A DNA stretch of 64,000 nucleotides from Nematostella vectensis (taxonomy: Eukaryota; Cnidaria; Anthozoa; Actiniaria; Edwardsiidae): NCBI RefSeq assembly GCF_932526225.1, contig NC_064039.1, positions 12,728,139 through 12,792,138 of the forward strand, in the 5' to 3' direction. Numbering within the stretch: position 1 is the stretch's first letter; each line of letters starts with the position of its first letter. Both the position numbers and the translations under genes were made by a program. A model generated the notes under the pieces. It was given only the letters and a program-made list of their open reading frames with translations, was not told the DNA's origin and did not search any database. Shown piece by piece: positions 46,065 through 57,838 of this stretch.

Positions 46065-47019
46065 ATCGAAATGTTCTTAAAAATTGAATTCCCAAGCTGG
46101 ACATTCTAATAATAAAGGTTTTTTTTATAAAAAATAGAGGGTGTATGTAACACAATAAGCGTAAAAGTCCGCGGGTTTACTACATGAATTGTAGCAGGTG
46201 TCATTGGCTTCTGATGTAGACGTATTTATATCATTGCAAATAAAACTCTTTTTAGTCTATATTCATTTTTTGGGGGGAGGGGGGGTGAGTATATGCTTCT
46301 TCTATATGTACCAAAAGGTCCATATTTATATAACATCCTTAGAATAAGGGGGAAACGTCAAACCAAAGGGGGAATGCTTCTTATCTAGACTTAGGCTTAG
46401 TTTAGATGCCGCTCTTTTCGTGTGCCGTTCTAAATGCAAATACATGCAAATGCTCAAATTCGAATGTTCCAACATCCGGCATTTGAGTGTTTTACGCCTA
46501 TTTCGAATATGCACCCGAGAATCTGTGTCGTAACCCGCGTAACGGCTGAATCCTTGCATCTGGAAGCTATGTGAATGTTCATGAAAATATAAACAAGAAT
46601 TCTACAGCTGTTGAAACCTGGATTTGTAGTTTAGTTACGCTTATTTGCTTATTTATTTTATACCCATGAATCACTGCGGGTTATGATACTCTTATGATAC
46701 TAGTTCTCCGAATGCAACCTTTTTTTAAATATATGCATATTTGGAACGGTACATGAAATGAACGGCCTTAGAGAAAGGTCGTTATTTATCGGTGGGGGAG
46801 GGAAATTTCGGTCCTCCCCCAATCTGAAGCACACAAATGGTGACCCAGAACAAAAAGGCGACCCAAAATTAAGGCCCGAAGGCCCCACCCCCGAACAAAA
46901 AAAGCGTATTTATTATCGGGGGGAGGGCTGCTATGTTTGGAGGGCAGGGTTGCGATTTTTTGAGCGTCGATTTGGGGGAGGGCCTCAAATTTCGATACAG
47001 AGGGAAAGGCCTTGTTTTT
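46065..47019. other. Intergenic, with a G-rich repeat-like stretch
   Basis: No gene recognised. At about 46790-46990 G-rich and C-rich blocks alternate (gggggaggg, cctccccc), probably a decayed small transposon. The ORF reading through it has no recognisable domain. Confidence 0.4.
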
Positions 47020-47700
47020 TTATAAAACATAAGTCGACAACAACGCAGATTTATGTTTTTAGAACGATATTTTGGCAGGCCAATACCCGCCTTCTTCAGG
47101 TTATAAATGAGTTACTGTGGCATGTTACAGCGAGTATATGTACAAAGTTAATTGATAATTAACTAAACAAAAGATAAAAATAGTGATTTAGTAAGGAGTA
47201 ACTAGGGTGGTGTGGATTACTAAACAGCTAAACGGTTTCTTCACGCCGGTTGAGGCCACCGGGTTCAAGAGTGCCAGCGCGAGCTATCAGTGTGGCTTCT
47301 CTTGCTTTGCAGATGAGGTCGCGAGTGTTTGTTATTTTTTCAATAGGTATGAGCTCTATGTCAGAAGCGGAGTGGTTAGGTTTTAGAAAGTGTTCAGCGG
47401 CGTGAGTTGGTATGGATCGAGATTGCGAGATCGAGATTGTAACAGCGGTTACATTGAATCATATAAATCACGTTTTTAGTATTGCAGGTTATGTGGGAGG
47501 TTATAGGTCGTATTTCACCTGTTGAGAAAAATGTGTAGCTTGTTAGGTCATCGGTTCTAAGGGGCAGGTTAGGCAGTGAAGAAACTGTTTAGTAATCCAC
47601 ACCACTCTAGTTGCTCCTTACTCAATTACGATTTTTATGATTTTGCTAGTTAATTATCAATGAACTTTGTACATATACTTTATTCTAAAGTCTCTACATT
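47020..47700. mobile_element. Inverted, deleted Penelope-like fragment (family 2)
   Basis: From 47020 to about 47577 this is the reverse complement of the 3' end of the Penelope-like element at 59885-61310, including its endonuclease-coding end, the tail tgtacatatac block and the hammerhead-like motif. The segment encoding the YIGET motif and following residues is deleted at about 47430. From about 47577 to 47700 the same 3' end (gaaac-gtttag, aatccacaccac, ttgtacatata) appears again in plus orientation, so this is another head-to-head partial pair. Confidence 0.75.
47058..47107 (-). ncRNA. Hammerhead-like motif with a mutated core (family 2 copy)
   Basis: Same helices as at 61213-61262; helix II reads ggcggg/cctgcc with one G-U pair. 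The invariant GAA after helix II reads AAA (G12 to A), which should abolish cleavage. Confidence 0.5.
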
Positions 47701-48437
47701 TTGAGGCTTTATTATTCTGATGGCCATTAAAAATAAGTTCGAAATAGGAAAAAAAAGTTTATGCTATTCCAATCCTAATAAACAAATAATGAACTATTTT
47801 TTGCTGTAGATGCTGAGCTTCGTTTGCGAGGCAAAAACATGACAAACACTCGTGTGGGATATATTGGCTATACAAAGGTATAGCCGCTGACCAAAATTCA
47901 TTAACAACAATTCTTAATATAATAATACAAATAATATTAAATGTTTATGCCTCGCTATTTTTATCTTTTGAGTTTTGGTTTTATTAACTTCCATCACTGA
48001 ATTTACGAATTTCGATTTATGTTAGAGTCCCCCCCCCTAATAACTTTTCAGATTGGTGGTATGAAAAGATGTCTAAATAAGATTTCTGTTTGGATGGGGC
48101 TAATGGTGCTTTATTCTATTTAGGTTTTAACAATAATTAGCATTTTATTTATTTGAAAATTGCAAAATTTTCACAGTGGGTATGCCCCCAGACCCCACTA
48201 TAAAATATTATTTACACCTCCCGTAAATGGGCTCGAAATAAACTTTTCTTCTGGCCAGCTCCGCCGCTCCTTTGGCATGTCTGAGCCAGTGCCCTCCCCC
48301 CCTTGTGACTAAAGCTAAGATATGGCGCCCTCTGTTTTACTCTGCGGTTTTCCTTCTAATTGAATGCGTGTTGTACGTCCTGATTGCTATTCTTCTGCGC
48401 AGCTGTCAGGAAGGTCTCGAGATATCAAACAGCAAAG
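47701..48437. other. Upstream region of CCT7
   Basis: No separate gene recognised. It should contain the CCT7 promoter; no clear TATA box is visible near the start. Short ORFs crossing the CCT7 start are shadows. Confidence 0.4.
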
Positions 48438-51400
48438 ATGGTGAGTTTGTTGAGAAAATCTGTTTCCATCCTTTTTCCCATAGAGGAAATAGCTGCCATA
48501 ATAGATTGCTCAGATACTTAACTATATTTCCGACAACTGACTTTAGGAATGGTTCCCATATTTGTCATATTATTGTGTGATTTTAACACATCAATTTTCT
48601 CTCCTCGTAGCAACCGGGTATAATTTTGCTTAAAGAGGGCACAGATGCATCTCAAGGCATCCCTCAACTTATTAGCAATATAGATGCTTGCCAATTCATC
48701 GCAGATGCGGTCCGTACAACCCTCGGACCTAGAGGGATGGATAAACTCATCGTAGATGGCCGAGGTGTGTGTTTTGGGTGTGTTGCACTGTTTGACAGTT
48801 GTCTTTACACGTGATGCCTATAGCTACCCGGTTTTCTTCTGTTTCTCACAGGAAAAGCCACGATATCTAATGATGGAGCAACTATTATCAACTTACTTGA
48901 TATAGTTCACCCTGCTGCGAAGACTTTGGTTGATATTGCTAAATCTCAAGATGCAGAGGTAGGGATAGCAAGAAGTTTTGTACTATACCTCGGAATCTTC
49001 AATAAAGTCTCACTCTTTATGGTTTTGTACTAAGCTTATATGTTTCTCACTGCCATTGCAAAAAGTAGTTGATATTTAAAATTACCCAAGATGGTGCCCT
49101 ATATTTCTTAGTTTATTTATTACTTTAAAGCTTTATTCTATGCATTAGCTACTCTGCCAAAGGGGCTAAGGTAGAGAATAGGAATGTCAATATATTGGTT
49201 TTTTTTACACAATCTATGAAAAGGCTTCAAATTACTGTAAAAAATGATTCAGTTGGACAGCAGCAATGCTGAGCTTCAATTATATGTGACAGTTCATACG
49301 AAAATAAAACTAAGCTCCCTGTTTTACGAAATAAAAAAAGAAAGCTAGTGCGAGCAAAATTAAAAGCTTTCGCTCTAATGACTGAAAGCTTATTTTTGCT
49401 AAATAGAACGCTCACCCTCATGAAACATTATTACTACAACAGTTTAACATGAGACGATGTGATGCCTTTGGAATTTTTTTTATAACGGTAACCAGTGTAA
49501 CTAATGTTTTCACACCCAGTGAAACTGAAATACATGAGGTGACTAAAACTAACATAACCATGGACTTAAACATGAAACCGCGCTATAAAAGGGATAGGGA
49601 CGTCCCTTTACACACCTCGAGACGTTTGAGATCAGAACCAACATGGCGAACTAACCGTTAGGCAGAGCGATAGACACAAAATTTCATAATAAAACTCTGA
49701 ATGCGTCCTTTAAAACCCAAATAACTTCCCAATCTTTCTTAACTTTCCTTAACTGTTTCTTTCTACTTTTTCTAGTTTATATGGAACCATATATATTCGA
49801 TTGTGATAAGAAAATCTGATACGTCTTGACAGCTCGACGGCTGAGCGAAAACTGAAGGTGTCGCTGTCCTGGGCATGCTCCTTTTATAGTGCGGGTTCAC
49901 GTTTTATACAAGCAGTAGACAGCAGGCCTAACAATATGTTATGTGGTGTTATGTGGCTAACCTCTTTTTTATAGGTTGGTGATGGTACTACGTCTGTCAC
50001 ATTGTTGACTGGTGAGTTTTTAAAACAAGTCAAGCAGTTTGTTGAGGAAGGTGTTCACCCGCAGATCATTGTCAAAAGCTACCGGAAGGCAGCAAATCTT
50101 GTAAGTCTGTCATGTGCTAAATTCTTATTTACTTTAATTTTTTTATTAAAATCAACATTGACTAGAAATTATATTCAAATTGTTCAATACTTTTAACTAT
50201 TACCCAATAACACCAAGAGAGTGTGAGATATTAGGAACCTTAAGATTTATGACAGCATGGAGTCTACAAAGGCACACATGCAATATTTAAGTGCATGCTA
50301 CTTGAAATACAACATGTGCGCCATTGTTGAGCTCCGTTGTCGTAAATCTCAAGTCTGCTATTGCTGCAGTAAGACTGGGTCAAGTGCAAATATTTTATTA
50401 TTATTACATAATTATGACAAATATATTATTATTTATTGTCCGCAAGTCAATTACACTGTTTATGTTTCGTGCACAGGCAATCAAGAGGATAAAAGAACTT
50501 GCTGTCCATGTAAAGAAGAATGATGCTGGGTAAGTGTCTGGATACCTTCAATGTCAACTGATATTTAATCGAGCTTTCCAATGTGCTCACTGCAAACTTG
50601 GCAATTAGAAGTTTAATTGAGGGATTATATGAAAACACTCTTGAAGTTTGGCCTTGGTTAACTAAAGAAACAACTGTAGTCCTTTACCTGAAACATCATG
50701 GCTCTGCTAATTTAATGATCAAAATATTATTACAATGACTGCAGCTGGACTATTGTAAGCAAAGTTGGTATTTTAATTTTCCAGTGAGATGAGGCAGCTT
50801 TTGGAGCGTTGTGCTGCCACAGCTCTTAGCTCAAAGCTTATTGCCACCCAGAAAGAATTCTTTGCCAAAATGGTGGTCGATGCCGTCATGATGCTTGATG
50901 AGTTGCTGCCACTCGACATGATTGGTATGAAGAAAGTGTCAGGGGGTGCCCTTGAGGACTCCATGCTAATTGAGGGGGTGGCATTCAAGAAGACCTTTTC
51001 TTATGCTGGTTTCGAGATGCAGCCAAAGACCTACAACCATTGTAAGATTGCACTGTTGAATGTGGAGCTAGAGCTCAAAGCTGAGAAGGAGAATGCAGAA
51101 GTTCGCTTGGATAACGTGAAGGTGTGTTACACATTTAACTACAGTACAGTACTTTTAAAAAGCTTTGAAAAGCTCTATGTACCCCTTACCTGAAATAAGT
51201 CTACCTTTTAAATGTTGATTTTTTTCTGTCTAAAACATATGGAAATTATAGTAGGATATTTCAACATATTAACAAAATCAATAAAAACAGCTTTATTGTA
51301 TAATGTTATGCACAATATATATTTTACAAACCTTAAGAACCAGAACAACATTTTTGTAGCCAATATTTTCTAAGGTGGGGTGTAATTGGTTGCTTTTCAT

Positions 51401-53663
51401 ATTACCTCCATCCAGGACTATCAGAGCATAGTTGATGCCGAGTGGGATATCTTGTATGACAAGCTAGACAAAGTGGTGAAGAGTGGAGCCAAGGTCGTCC
51501 TCTCTAAGCTTCCTATCGGTGATGTGGCTACGCAGTACTTTGCTGATCGGTAAGCATGATTTATAGGGGAGCTCATTACATGTATATGTGGGGGAAACAG
51601 TGGTATCTGAGGTGATCATGGTCTTAACTGTAATACAGTAGTGGAACACTGTCCACTCCCTTAAATAAACAAGTTTGCTCTTGTTTATTTAAGGGAGTTC
51701 TTTTGGAGTTGAAATATGATGTTCATGGCATCATGATTTGTAACTGATAATTGTGACAATTTCTGTTACATGTTTAATTTAGGGACATGTTTTGCGCTGG
51801 CCGTGTAACGGAAGAAGACTTGAAGCGCACCATGAAAGCATGCGGAGGTGCCATCCAGACTTCTGTCAACAGTATGACAGACGATGTCCTTGGCAGGTGC
51901 GACCTCTTTGAGGAGAAACAAGTTGGTGGAGAAAGGTAAAAAGCGTAACAGTAAATAAATAATTGTCTTAATCATAGAGTAAAGATATTATCTATTAGAC
52001 CTGTGATTAAAACGAAATGTGAAATGACTCTTGTTGTTTATTGGTAGCTTTAGTTCACTAGTATATTTGTTCACTACTACTGAAGCTTTTATTTACGAGC
52101 ACCTTTGTTTACTAGTAGTTTTTGTTTAGTAGTAGCTTTTGTTCACTAGTATCTATGTTCAATAATACTGTAGCTTTTGTTTACCAGTAGCTTTTGTTCA
52201 CTAGTATCTTTGTTTTCTAGTAGCTTTGTTTACTAGTAGCTTTGTTTTCCTGTACAGGTATAATTTCTTTAGTGGCTGCAAACAGTCCACAACTTGTACT
52301 ATTATCATGCGCGGAGGAGCAGAGCAGTTTATGGAGGAGACTGAACGCTCACTTCATGATGCCATCATGATTGTGAGGAGAGCAATGAAGAATGATGCTG
52401 TAGTTGCTGGAGGCGGAGCCATCGAGATGGAACTCAGCAAATACTTGAGGGACTACTCACGCACAATTGCTGGCAAAGAGCAGCTCTTGATTGGTGCCAT
52501 GGCCAAGGCATTTGAGATTATCCCCAGACAGCTGTGTGATAACGCTGGTTTCGACGCCACAAATATACTGAATAAACTCAGACAGAAGCATTTCCAAGGT
52601 TTGTTTGATATTTTCCCAATGTATACTTTAGTGGAATCTTCAATTTGATTATTATTCTATTCCTTACCTTTAATCCTATTTGTGCATTCATGTTATGCAA
52701 TTGGTTCTGGTGTTCGTTTAAACTCTTGTGATATAAAGCCTTAATAAGAAAGCACATAATACTATACGCTGTTTAATAGGGATACAATGGCGTGGAGATG
52801 TTTTCCTCCTGGCCAAAAACGTCTTTGATCCTTGATAATGTTTCCAGTGATGGCTAAACAGGGGAACAACACAGAAATTTGTGTGTGTATGACAGAGCAA
52901 AAAAATGGCAAGTTTTCCCAAAATAAGGTCTGGTTAACTTCGGCAAGCTTGTAGATCCAGGGGGGATAGAGGTTCCTTATGTTATGTAAACCAACATATC
53001 AAAAAGTGTTTTTCTCTTATGGATTCGTCTTCGAAATATGAGGCTTGAAGTGCAATTTTCAAATGTTCAAAGCATGAATTCTCCTCGTTAGGGAAAAGTC
53101 AGGCTCTGATCAGAAATTAAGACAACTTTGGTTGCATATATCTAAATTTCATACTTTCTAAATTTCTTTCAAATTTTGAATTAAGCTTTTTTGTCAGAGG
53201 AACTCCTCGTATGCGGAATCTTGAGCTTATATACTGAAAATTGGAAAATTTCATGCTATTTTTTGCTCTGTCAGCTTGCACGTAATGTCTCTTTATCCTC
53301 AATTAGCCACTTCTTCAAACAAATTTTTATAAAATAAGAAAAGATTGCCTGTTTACAGTATTGTAAAGAATCTAAAATAAAAAAACTCCATTAGGCACAA
53401 TCATGAACTGAAACACTTTATGTTGCTTGGCAGGGGGGCAGTGGTATGGAGTTGACATCAACAGAGAAGACATTGCTGATAATTTTGAGGCATGCGTCTG
53501 GGAGCCTGCAGTGGTCAAGATCAATGCCATCACAGCAGCTACAGAAGCATCTTGTCTTATCCTCTCGGTAGACGAGACCATCAAGAATCCCAAGTCAGGA
53601 GGTGATGGCCCACCGCCCGCCATGCCGGGTGGTATGGGACGAGGGCGTGGCAGGCCAAGATAA
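48438..53663 (+). CDS. CCT7: T-complex protein 1 subunit eta (CCT7), cytosolic chaperonin subunit
   Basis: Ten exons: 48438-48440 (ATG only), 48611-48764, 48852-48958, 49975-50100, 50477-50529, 50785-51121, 51416-51549, 51783-51935, 52258-52598, 53434-53663; 545 codons, against 543 as I recall for human. CCT7 is one of eight subunits of the double-ring TRiC/CCT chaperonin that folds actin, tubulin and other proteins with ATP in the cytosol. Seen: [15 protein letters not shown] at the N-terminus; [14 protein letters not shown] and SNDGATI (ATP-binding); [10 protein letters not shown], the nucleotide-binding loop with the catalytic-type Asp; [14 protein letters not shown] in the apical domain; [42 protein letters not shown]; and a Gly/Arg-rich tail [10 protein letters not shown] typical of the eta subunit. 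The first intron lies directly after the start codon. All splice sites are GT-AG and in phase. Convergent with the CUB gene at 54177. Confidence 0.97.
51655..51698. repeat. 19-bp perfect inverted repeat with 6-nt loop in a CCT7 intron
   Basis: actcccttaaataaacaag and cttgtttatttaagggagt flank tttgct. It lies in the intron between the exons ending at 51549 and starting at 51783. Confidence 0.9.
52040..52250. repeat. Degenerate ~16-24 bp tandem repeat in a CCT7 intron
   Basis: Repeats of gtttactagtagcttt and gttcactagtatctttg run almost to the acceptor of the exon starting at 52258. The T-rich repeat may supply the polypyrimidine tract. Confidence 0.75.
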
Positions 53664-53904
53664 TAAATGAACTTATTTAGTACTGTCAAAGAAAAGGTAA
53701 TCGAGCATGACAACTAATTTAGTCGTGTAGTGGACCGACCGCACAAGAGTTCTAAACAAGTCAAATAATGCACATCTTGATCTACATAAGGATATTTCCC
53801 TAAGTGTACATTGTACAGTGGTTGTGAATCAACTTGATGGCGATGTTTAGAAATATTTGATGATCTTGATCATGAAATATTCAAAGTGTGGAAAGGAAAT
53901 GCTC

Positions 53905-53910
53905 AATAAA
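53905..53910 (+). terminator. CCT7 polyadenylation signal
   Basis: AATAAA about 240 bp after the CCT7 stop, followed by a T/G-containing stretch. Confidence 0.55.
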
Positions 53911-54176
53911 GTGCTCAAGAAATAACAACAACTAAAAGTGGCTTCTTTAATTGTGCATATATCCAGGGACTGGTTGTTGTTACCAGGGTTAATCGTTCTA
54001 CCTGTCTCAATTTCCTTTTACATACTTCTACCCGGTTTCGTGAATCATCTAGGAAATATCTTAAAGCGCTTTAAATCCTCGTGCAAGCACCGCTAGTATC
54101 CATCAATACTTTTTAGCACATTCCTGCAAACGCTAGTATAGTTTAGCTTTGTTTTTTTCGACCCCTTTATGGGGTT

Positions 54177-57100
54177 TTATGGAAACCCCTCTACCAATTC
54201 GTACAAACACGATCCAACAGCTTCTGTCAAACTTCCAGGCACCTCTTTTGAGCTGGTGTTGTGAAGCTTACATGCGCAGAATGCTGCGTCCTGCATTGTT
54301 ATGGTAACTGATTTACACCCAGGCAACCGCTGACACATCAACAAGCACGATAGGATGCTGTCTGTACGTATCGTCTTGATGGTGTGCTGATTGTTTAGTG
54401 TGGAATGCTGTACGGGGTAATATGCCCCGGAGAACGAATCTGCAAACATCATAACATAAAAAAAGACATTTGAAGGGAAAACCTGTAAAGTAAATTCCAC
54501 AGATCAGGAGTTGCTTGATGTGGTTCTTTTCTCTGATCAAGGATAGAGAACGACAGTATTGTACTGTCATTTTTCAGTGCCGTAGAATGCCTTGAAATAT
54601 TGGGGGTGGGGCCACAGCTACGCCCCTACTGGTCATTTCCTTATAATTTTTTGCAAATATAGGGAGGGGCACATGCCCCCAGTGCCCCACCCCTGTTTTT
54701 TGCAGAAATAAGATAAGTCGATCTTGAAGCAATTTTTTTGCATTCTTACTTTTTCATTGACAAGAAAAAATGGAAAACAGGAAAAACTCAGCTCGGCTGG
54801 TATTTGTCATGTATATACCCGTAATTTTATCAGGGTTGCGATAAAAATTTAGCTATTCTAACGTTATGTCAATAGATACCCGTAATGGTCTACTTACCCG
54901 GAATAGTAATGGGTGGTTTGGGACTCTGAAAGAAAAGTTTAAATATATCATCAGCGCCATAAGAACCTAGCACTTGTTTATATACCTTTTGTCAAAATGC
55001 TGATTTACGGTTGATAACAAGAGAAAAAATACACTTTATGCTTGGTGCATTGTATACTGTTGTTAAATTTAGGGTTGATAAGAACATCAGCCTAATCTAA
55101 GAATTTTTTGGTTTTGTTATATGGTTGTTAGACCTCGAAGAATCATGTTATGAAGGCTTTACGGGCGCTCGGCCTCAAAACCCCAATTGTCTTTCCTTGC
55201 TTAAGTCAGTGTGCTCAACCAAACAAAAGATGATGGCTGATGCTTGTATAAAGCAAAAAAGCAAAGGTTTTGCTTTTTACAAGCAGCCATCATCTTTTGC
55301 TTGGTTTAGCACGGTTACCATATAATTGCTGAAGACCGAGGAAAATGTGAGAAGCGGAAGGCGTGAGAATGTGTGAGAGGACCGAGAAAACGTTTGAGAG
55401 GCCATGTCTGTATTTGAATACAAAATGTGCCCCTGCTTCCCCGGGTATTTGATATTGTCTCTTTACCGCGTTGGCAACCACAACATAATCTGCCAGGAAA
55501 CCTTTATCAGCCACCAAAAGATCCGTGTGAAACTTCACCACCATTTCCTGGCCAGTGGACGAAAATGACATGGGCGTGGCCGGGGCCCCGCAGCGATAAG
55601 CCAATACCGGGTTATCTGCCTTCTCGTCCCGTACCAGGACATAGTCATAACGGGAGCAATTGTCAGAAGGTTCGAGCCGGAAGGCGGTGAAGGTTAGTTT
55701 GACGTGGTGGCCTTGTGGAGCGGTGATCTTCCAAGTAAAGTCTGTGTTGCCACCGTAGTGGTCCGGGTAGTTAGGCGAGGAGAGGGAACCGCTAGGCGCC
55801 GTCAGGTTCTCGGAAGAGGACCCCACTGGAAGTACAAACCATGTGCTCCTTTTTAGGGAGGGAGGGTGGGGGAGGAGTATGGGCTAGTAGATTTGGGTCG
55901 GGTGGTCTTTGTTGCTATTGTAATGGTCTGGATAATTTGGAGAGCCTAAGCCAGGCGTCGTTAATGGTAGTGCAATTTTGTGCATTTTAAGTGCATTTTT
56001 GTACAAAATCCTACTTTAAAAACATTAAAAAATCACTTTCTTGGGGACCTTTAAAGCTGTTATTTTGAGATTGCGGTCTATCTTTACCACCGCGAAAAAA
56101 AATGCGTGTCAGATTTTTGAAAACAGCAAACAAAATATTTTAGTTGAGAACCGTATTGTTTTTTTAAGGATTGAACACTAACCGCACAACCGAAATTAAC
56201 GAAGCACGTCTTATTTCCATAAGCACATTTAAATCTTTAAAAGGGTATATCATTTTATCTTGTTATTTTATATTTTTAATTTGCCATACGCAAATTTGGG
56301 ATGCTTCCGGAGCTAACGGCAAAATAGTCTAATTGCAAAATAATTGGCACAAAATGAGATACCCCTTTAAAGCGAGTTTATAGTTCTAGTTGTATGCAAA
56401 ATTTTAGGAAAATTGGGCAAAATGCTTGTATTCGACCATTTAACGAGTTCGCCGTGTTTTAGCCTGTTTTAGCCTGTTTTAACCTGTTTTAACCTGTTTT
56501 AGCCTATTTCAGCCTGTTTTAGCCTGTTTTAACCAGTTTTAGCCTGTTTTAGCCTGTTTTAACCTGTTTTAGCCTGTTTTAGTTTCTCATTACGGGGCCT
56601 CTAAAGGTCATAAGTTCCCATATTGACTGTAATTTTCGACCCATCTAAAAACGCGCGCCAATGAAATTCACTTGATTTTTAGGACCAACTTGAACCCTAA
56701 CTTTAAAATTGATTGAAGGCTACGGCCGCCTTCTTATGACCATGTTATAGGCAAGCATACCTCGAAGGACTTTAAAGGTTGCATTGAACCCGGTGTGAGA
56801 TTTAACACCATTGTTGACGACAGACACAAGCGTCAAAGTCATCGTATATTCTGGAGAATACCACGTGATCGGCCCAGAATGCCCTGCGCAGAGCTGGAGC
56901 GAGTCGTCGGTACCAGTGATCAGCAGGTAATCCCCGCACTCGTCCTCGCCGACCCCGGGATGGAGATCAAGAAAGTGGACTGTGAACTTGATGTAGGAAG
57001 TGAGAAACTTGGTGATTGACCACGTGCAGTTTGTCCCTTGGGGGTAGGGGTTGGGCCAGTTTTTGCTCGAGATGGTGCCTTGCAATGCATCATCGGAGAA

Positions 57101-57838
57101 CACTTCACCACAGCTTTTCACTTAATCAAAAACAAAAAAATGAATTATAATACCATGAAACTATGTTAATAGAAGTGATTTTTGGAGGGGGAATGATACG
57201 AAGAAAATGTTGTCGTTTTTGGGGTCTGGTACCGATGCCCTCCTGAGCATAGCTTTCTGTGTCGCCCGTTTACTTTGTGGAGCAAATTAATCGAGCGACA
57301 CAGAAAGCTCTGCGCAGAGAGTATGCTACCAAGGAATCTTAGTTTCTTTTCAAAGACTTTCTCAATTGACTAAAGATGGTCACAGTCACTGCTATTCTTT
57401 TCTGATTACACGTTATAAAGTTTACGAAGCACCTGCGGTACGGCAACCTTAAAAATAACAAGAACCGTGCAGTTTTTCTAAATAAAGATTATATTAGTTT
57501 CCTTATATGGAAGTAATAACTGACCCAAAATGCAACAAAATATATAATAACCCTAAGACGCAAAATGTAATAAGTGTTTGACCCGAAATGTGATAAATTT
57601 TCAACGCAGAATATAAAAAAAACAATTATATTTCAGCAAAATTCAGCAATATTTTCTAAAGCTAGAGAACTATTAATAACTGTTAACTACCACGTTACAA
57701 ACCTTATCGTTTATAACAACTAAAAGTGTTTGCGCAAAGCAAAACAAAGTTTCATTCTCTTAATAACAAATACAAACCTTGATAATTTGCGAATTCCAGC
57801 ACCACTATGATGTGGAGCATACGGTAAAAATTTGCCAT
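54177..57838 (-). CDS. Secreted two-CUB-domain protein with C-terminal PAN/apple-like module
   Basis: Five exons, 57838-57778, 57120-56761, 55825-55467, 54925-54898 and 54439-54177, join in frame to 356 codons. Exon 1 encodes MANFYRMLHIIVVLEFANYQ, a plausible signal peptide. Exon 2 is a CUB domain with four cysteines (SCGEVF, TNCTW, DECGDY, LCAGH) and the typical NWPNPYP motif. Exon 3 is a second CUB (SPNYPDHYGGNTDFTW, NCSRYDYVLV, YRCGAP) lacking the first cysteine pair; its Glu and Asp residues (RLEPSDN, FHTD) could bind calcium. A 28-bp exon encodes a Pro-rich linker. The last exon has six cysteines spaced like a PAN/apple domain (SCLLMCQRLPGCKSV, FCACKL, SCLYEL). CUB and PAN modules mediate extracellular protein or carbohydrate binding. 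No transmembrane segment or protease domain follows, so it is probably a secreted binding protein. No specific orthologue is recognised. Confidence 0.82.
54596..54720. mobile_element. G/C-ended small-repeat remnant
   Basis: Shares cctactggtcattt and the following tataatttt with a fragment at about 40978-41030 in the TAPP-like gene, with G-rich runs on both sides. It lies in the last intron of the CUB gene. Confidence 0.4.
55217..55306. ncRNA. 90-nt hairpin, microRNA-precursor-like
   Basis: The left arm (55217-55258) and right arm (55268-55306) pair almost throughout: aacca-caaaagatgatggct on one side and agccatcatcttttgcttgg on the other, then gcttgta/tacaagc and gcaaaa/ttttgc, with one 3-nt bulge and few mismatches. 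It is in an intron of the CUB gene. Either a pre-miRNA-like fold or a small foldback transposon. Confidence 0.35.
56458..56585. repeat. 10-bp minisatellite in a CUB-gene intron
   Basis: About 13 units of agcctgtttt, with aacctgtttt and rare variants, between CUB exons 2 and 3. Confidence 0.95.
57251..57309. repeat. 15-bp perfect inverted repeat
   Basis: agctttctgtgtcgc (57251-57265) and gcgacacagaaagct (57295-57309) pair across a 29-nt loop, in the first intron of the CUB gene. Confidence 0.85.

Noticed and set aside
47230..47530. Independent gene on the minus strand
   Set aside because: Matches the end of the Penelope-like ORF at 60700-61077 with an internal deletion, so it is a transposon fragment.
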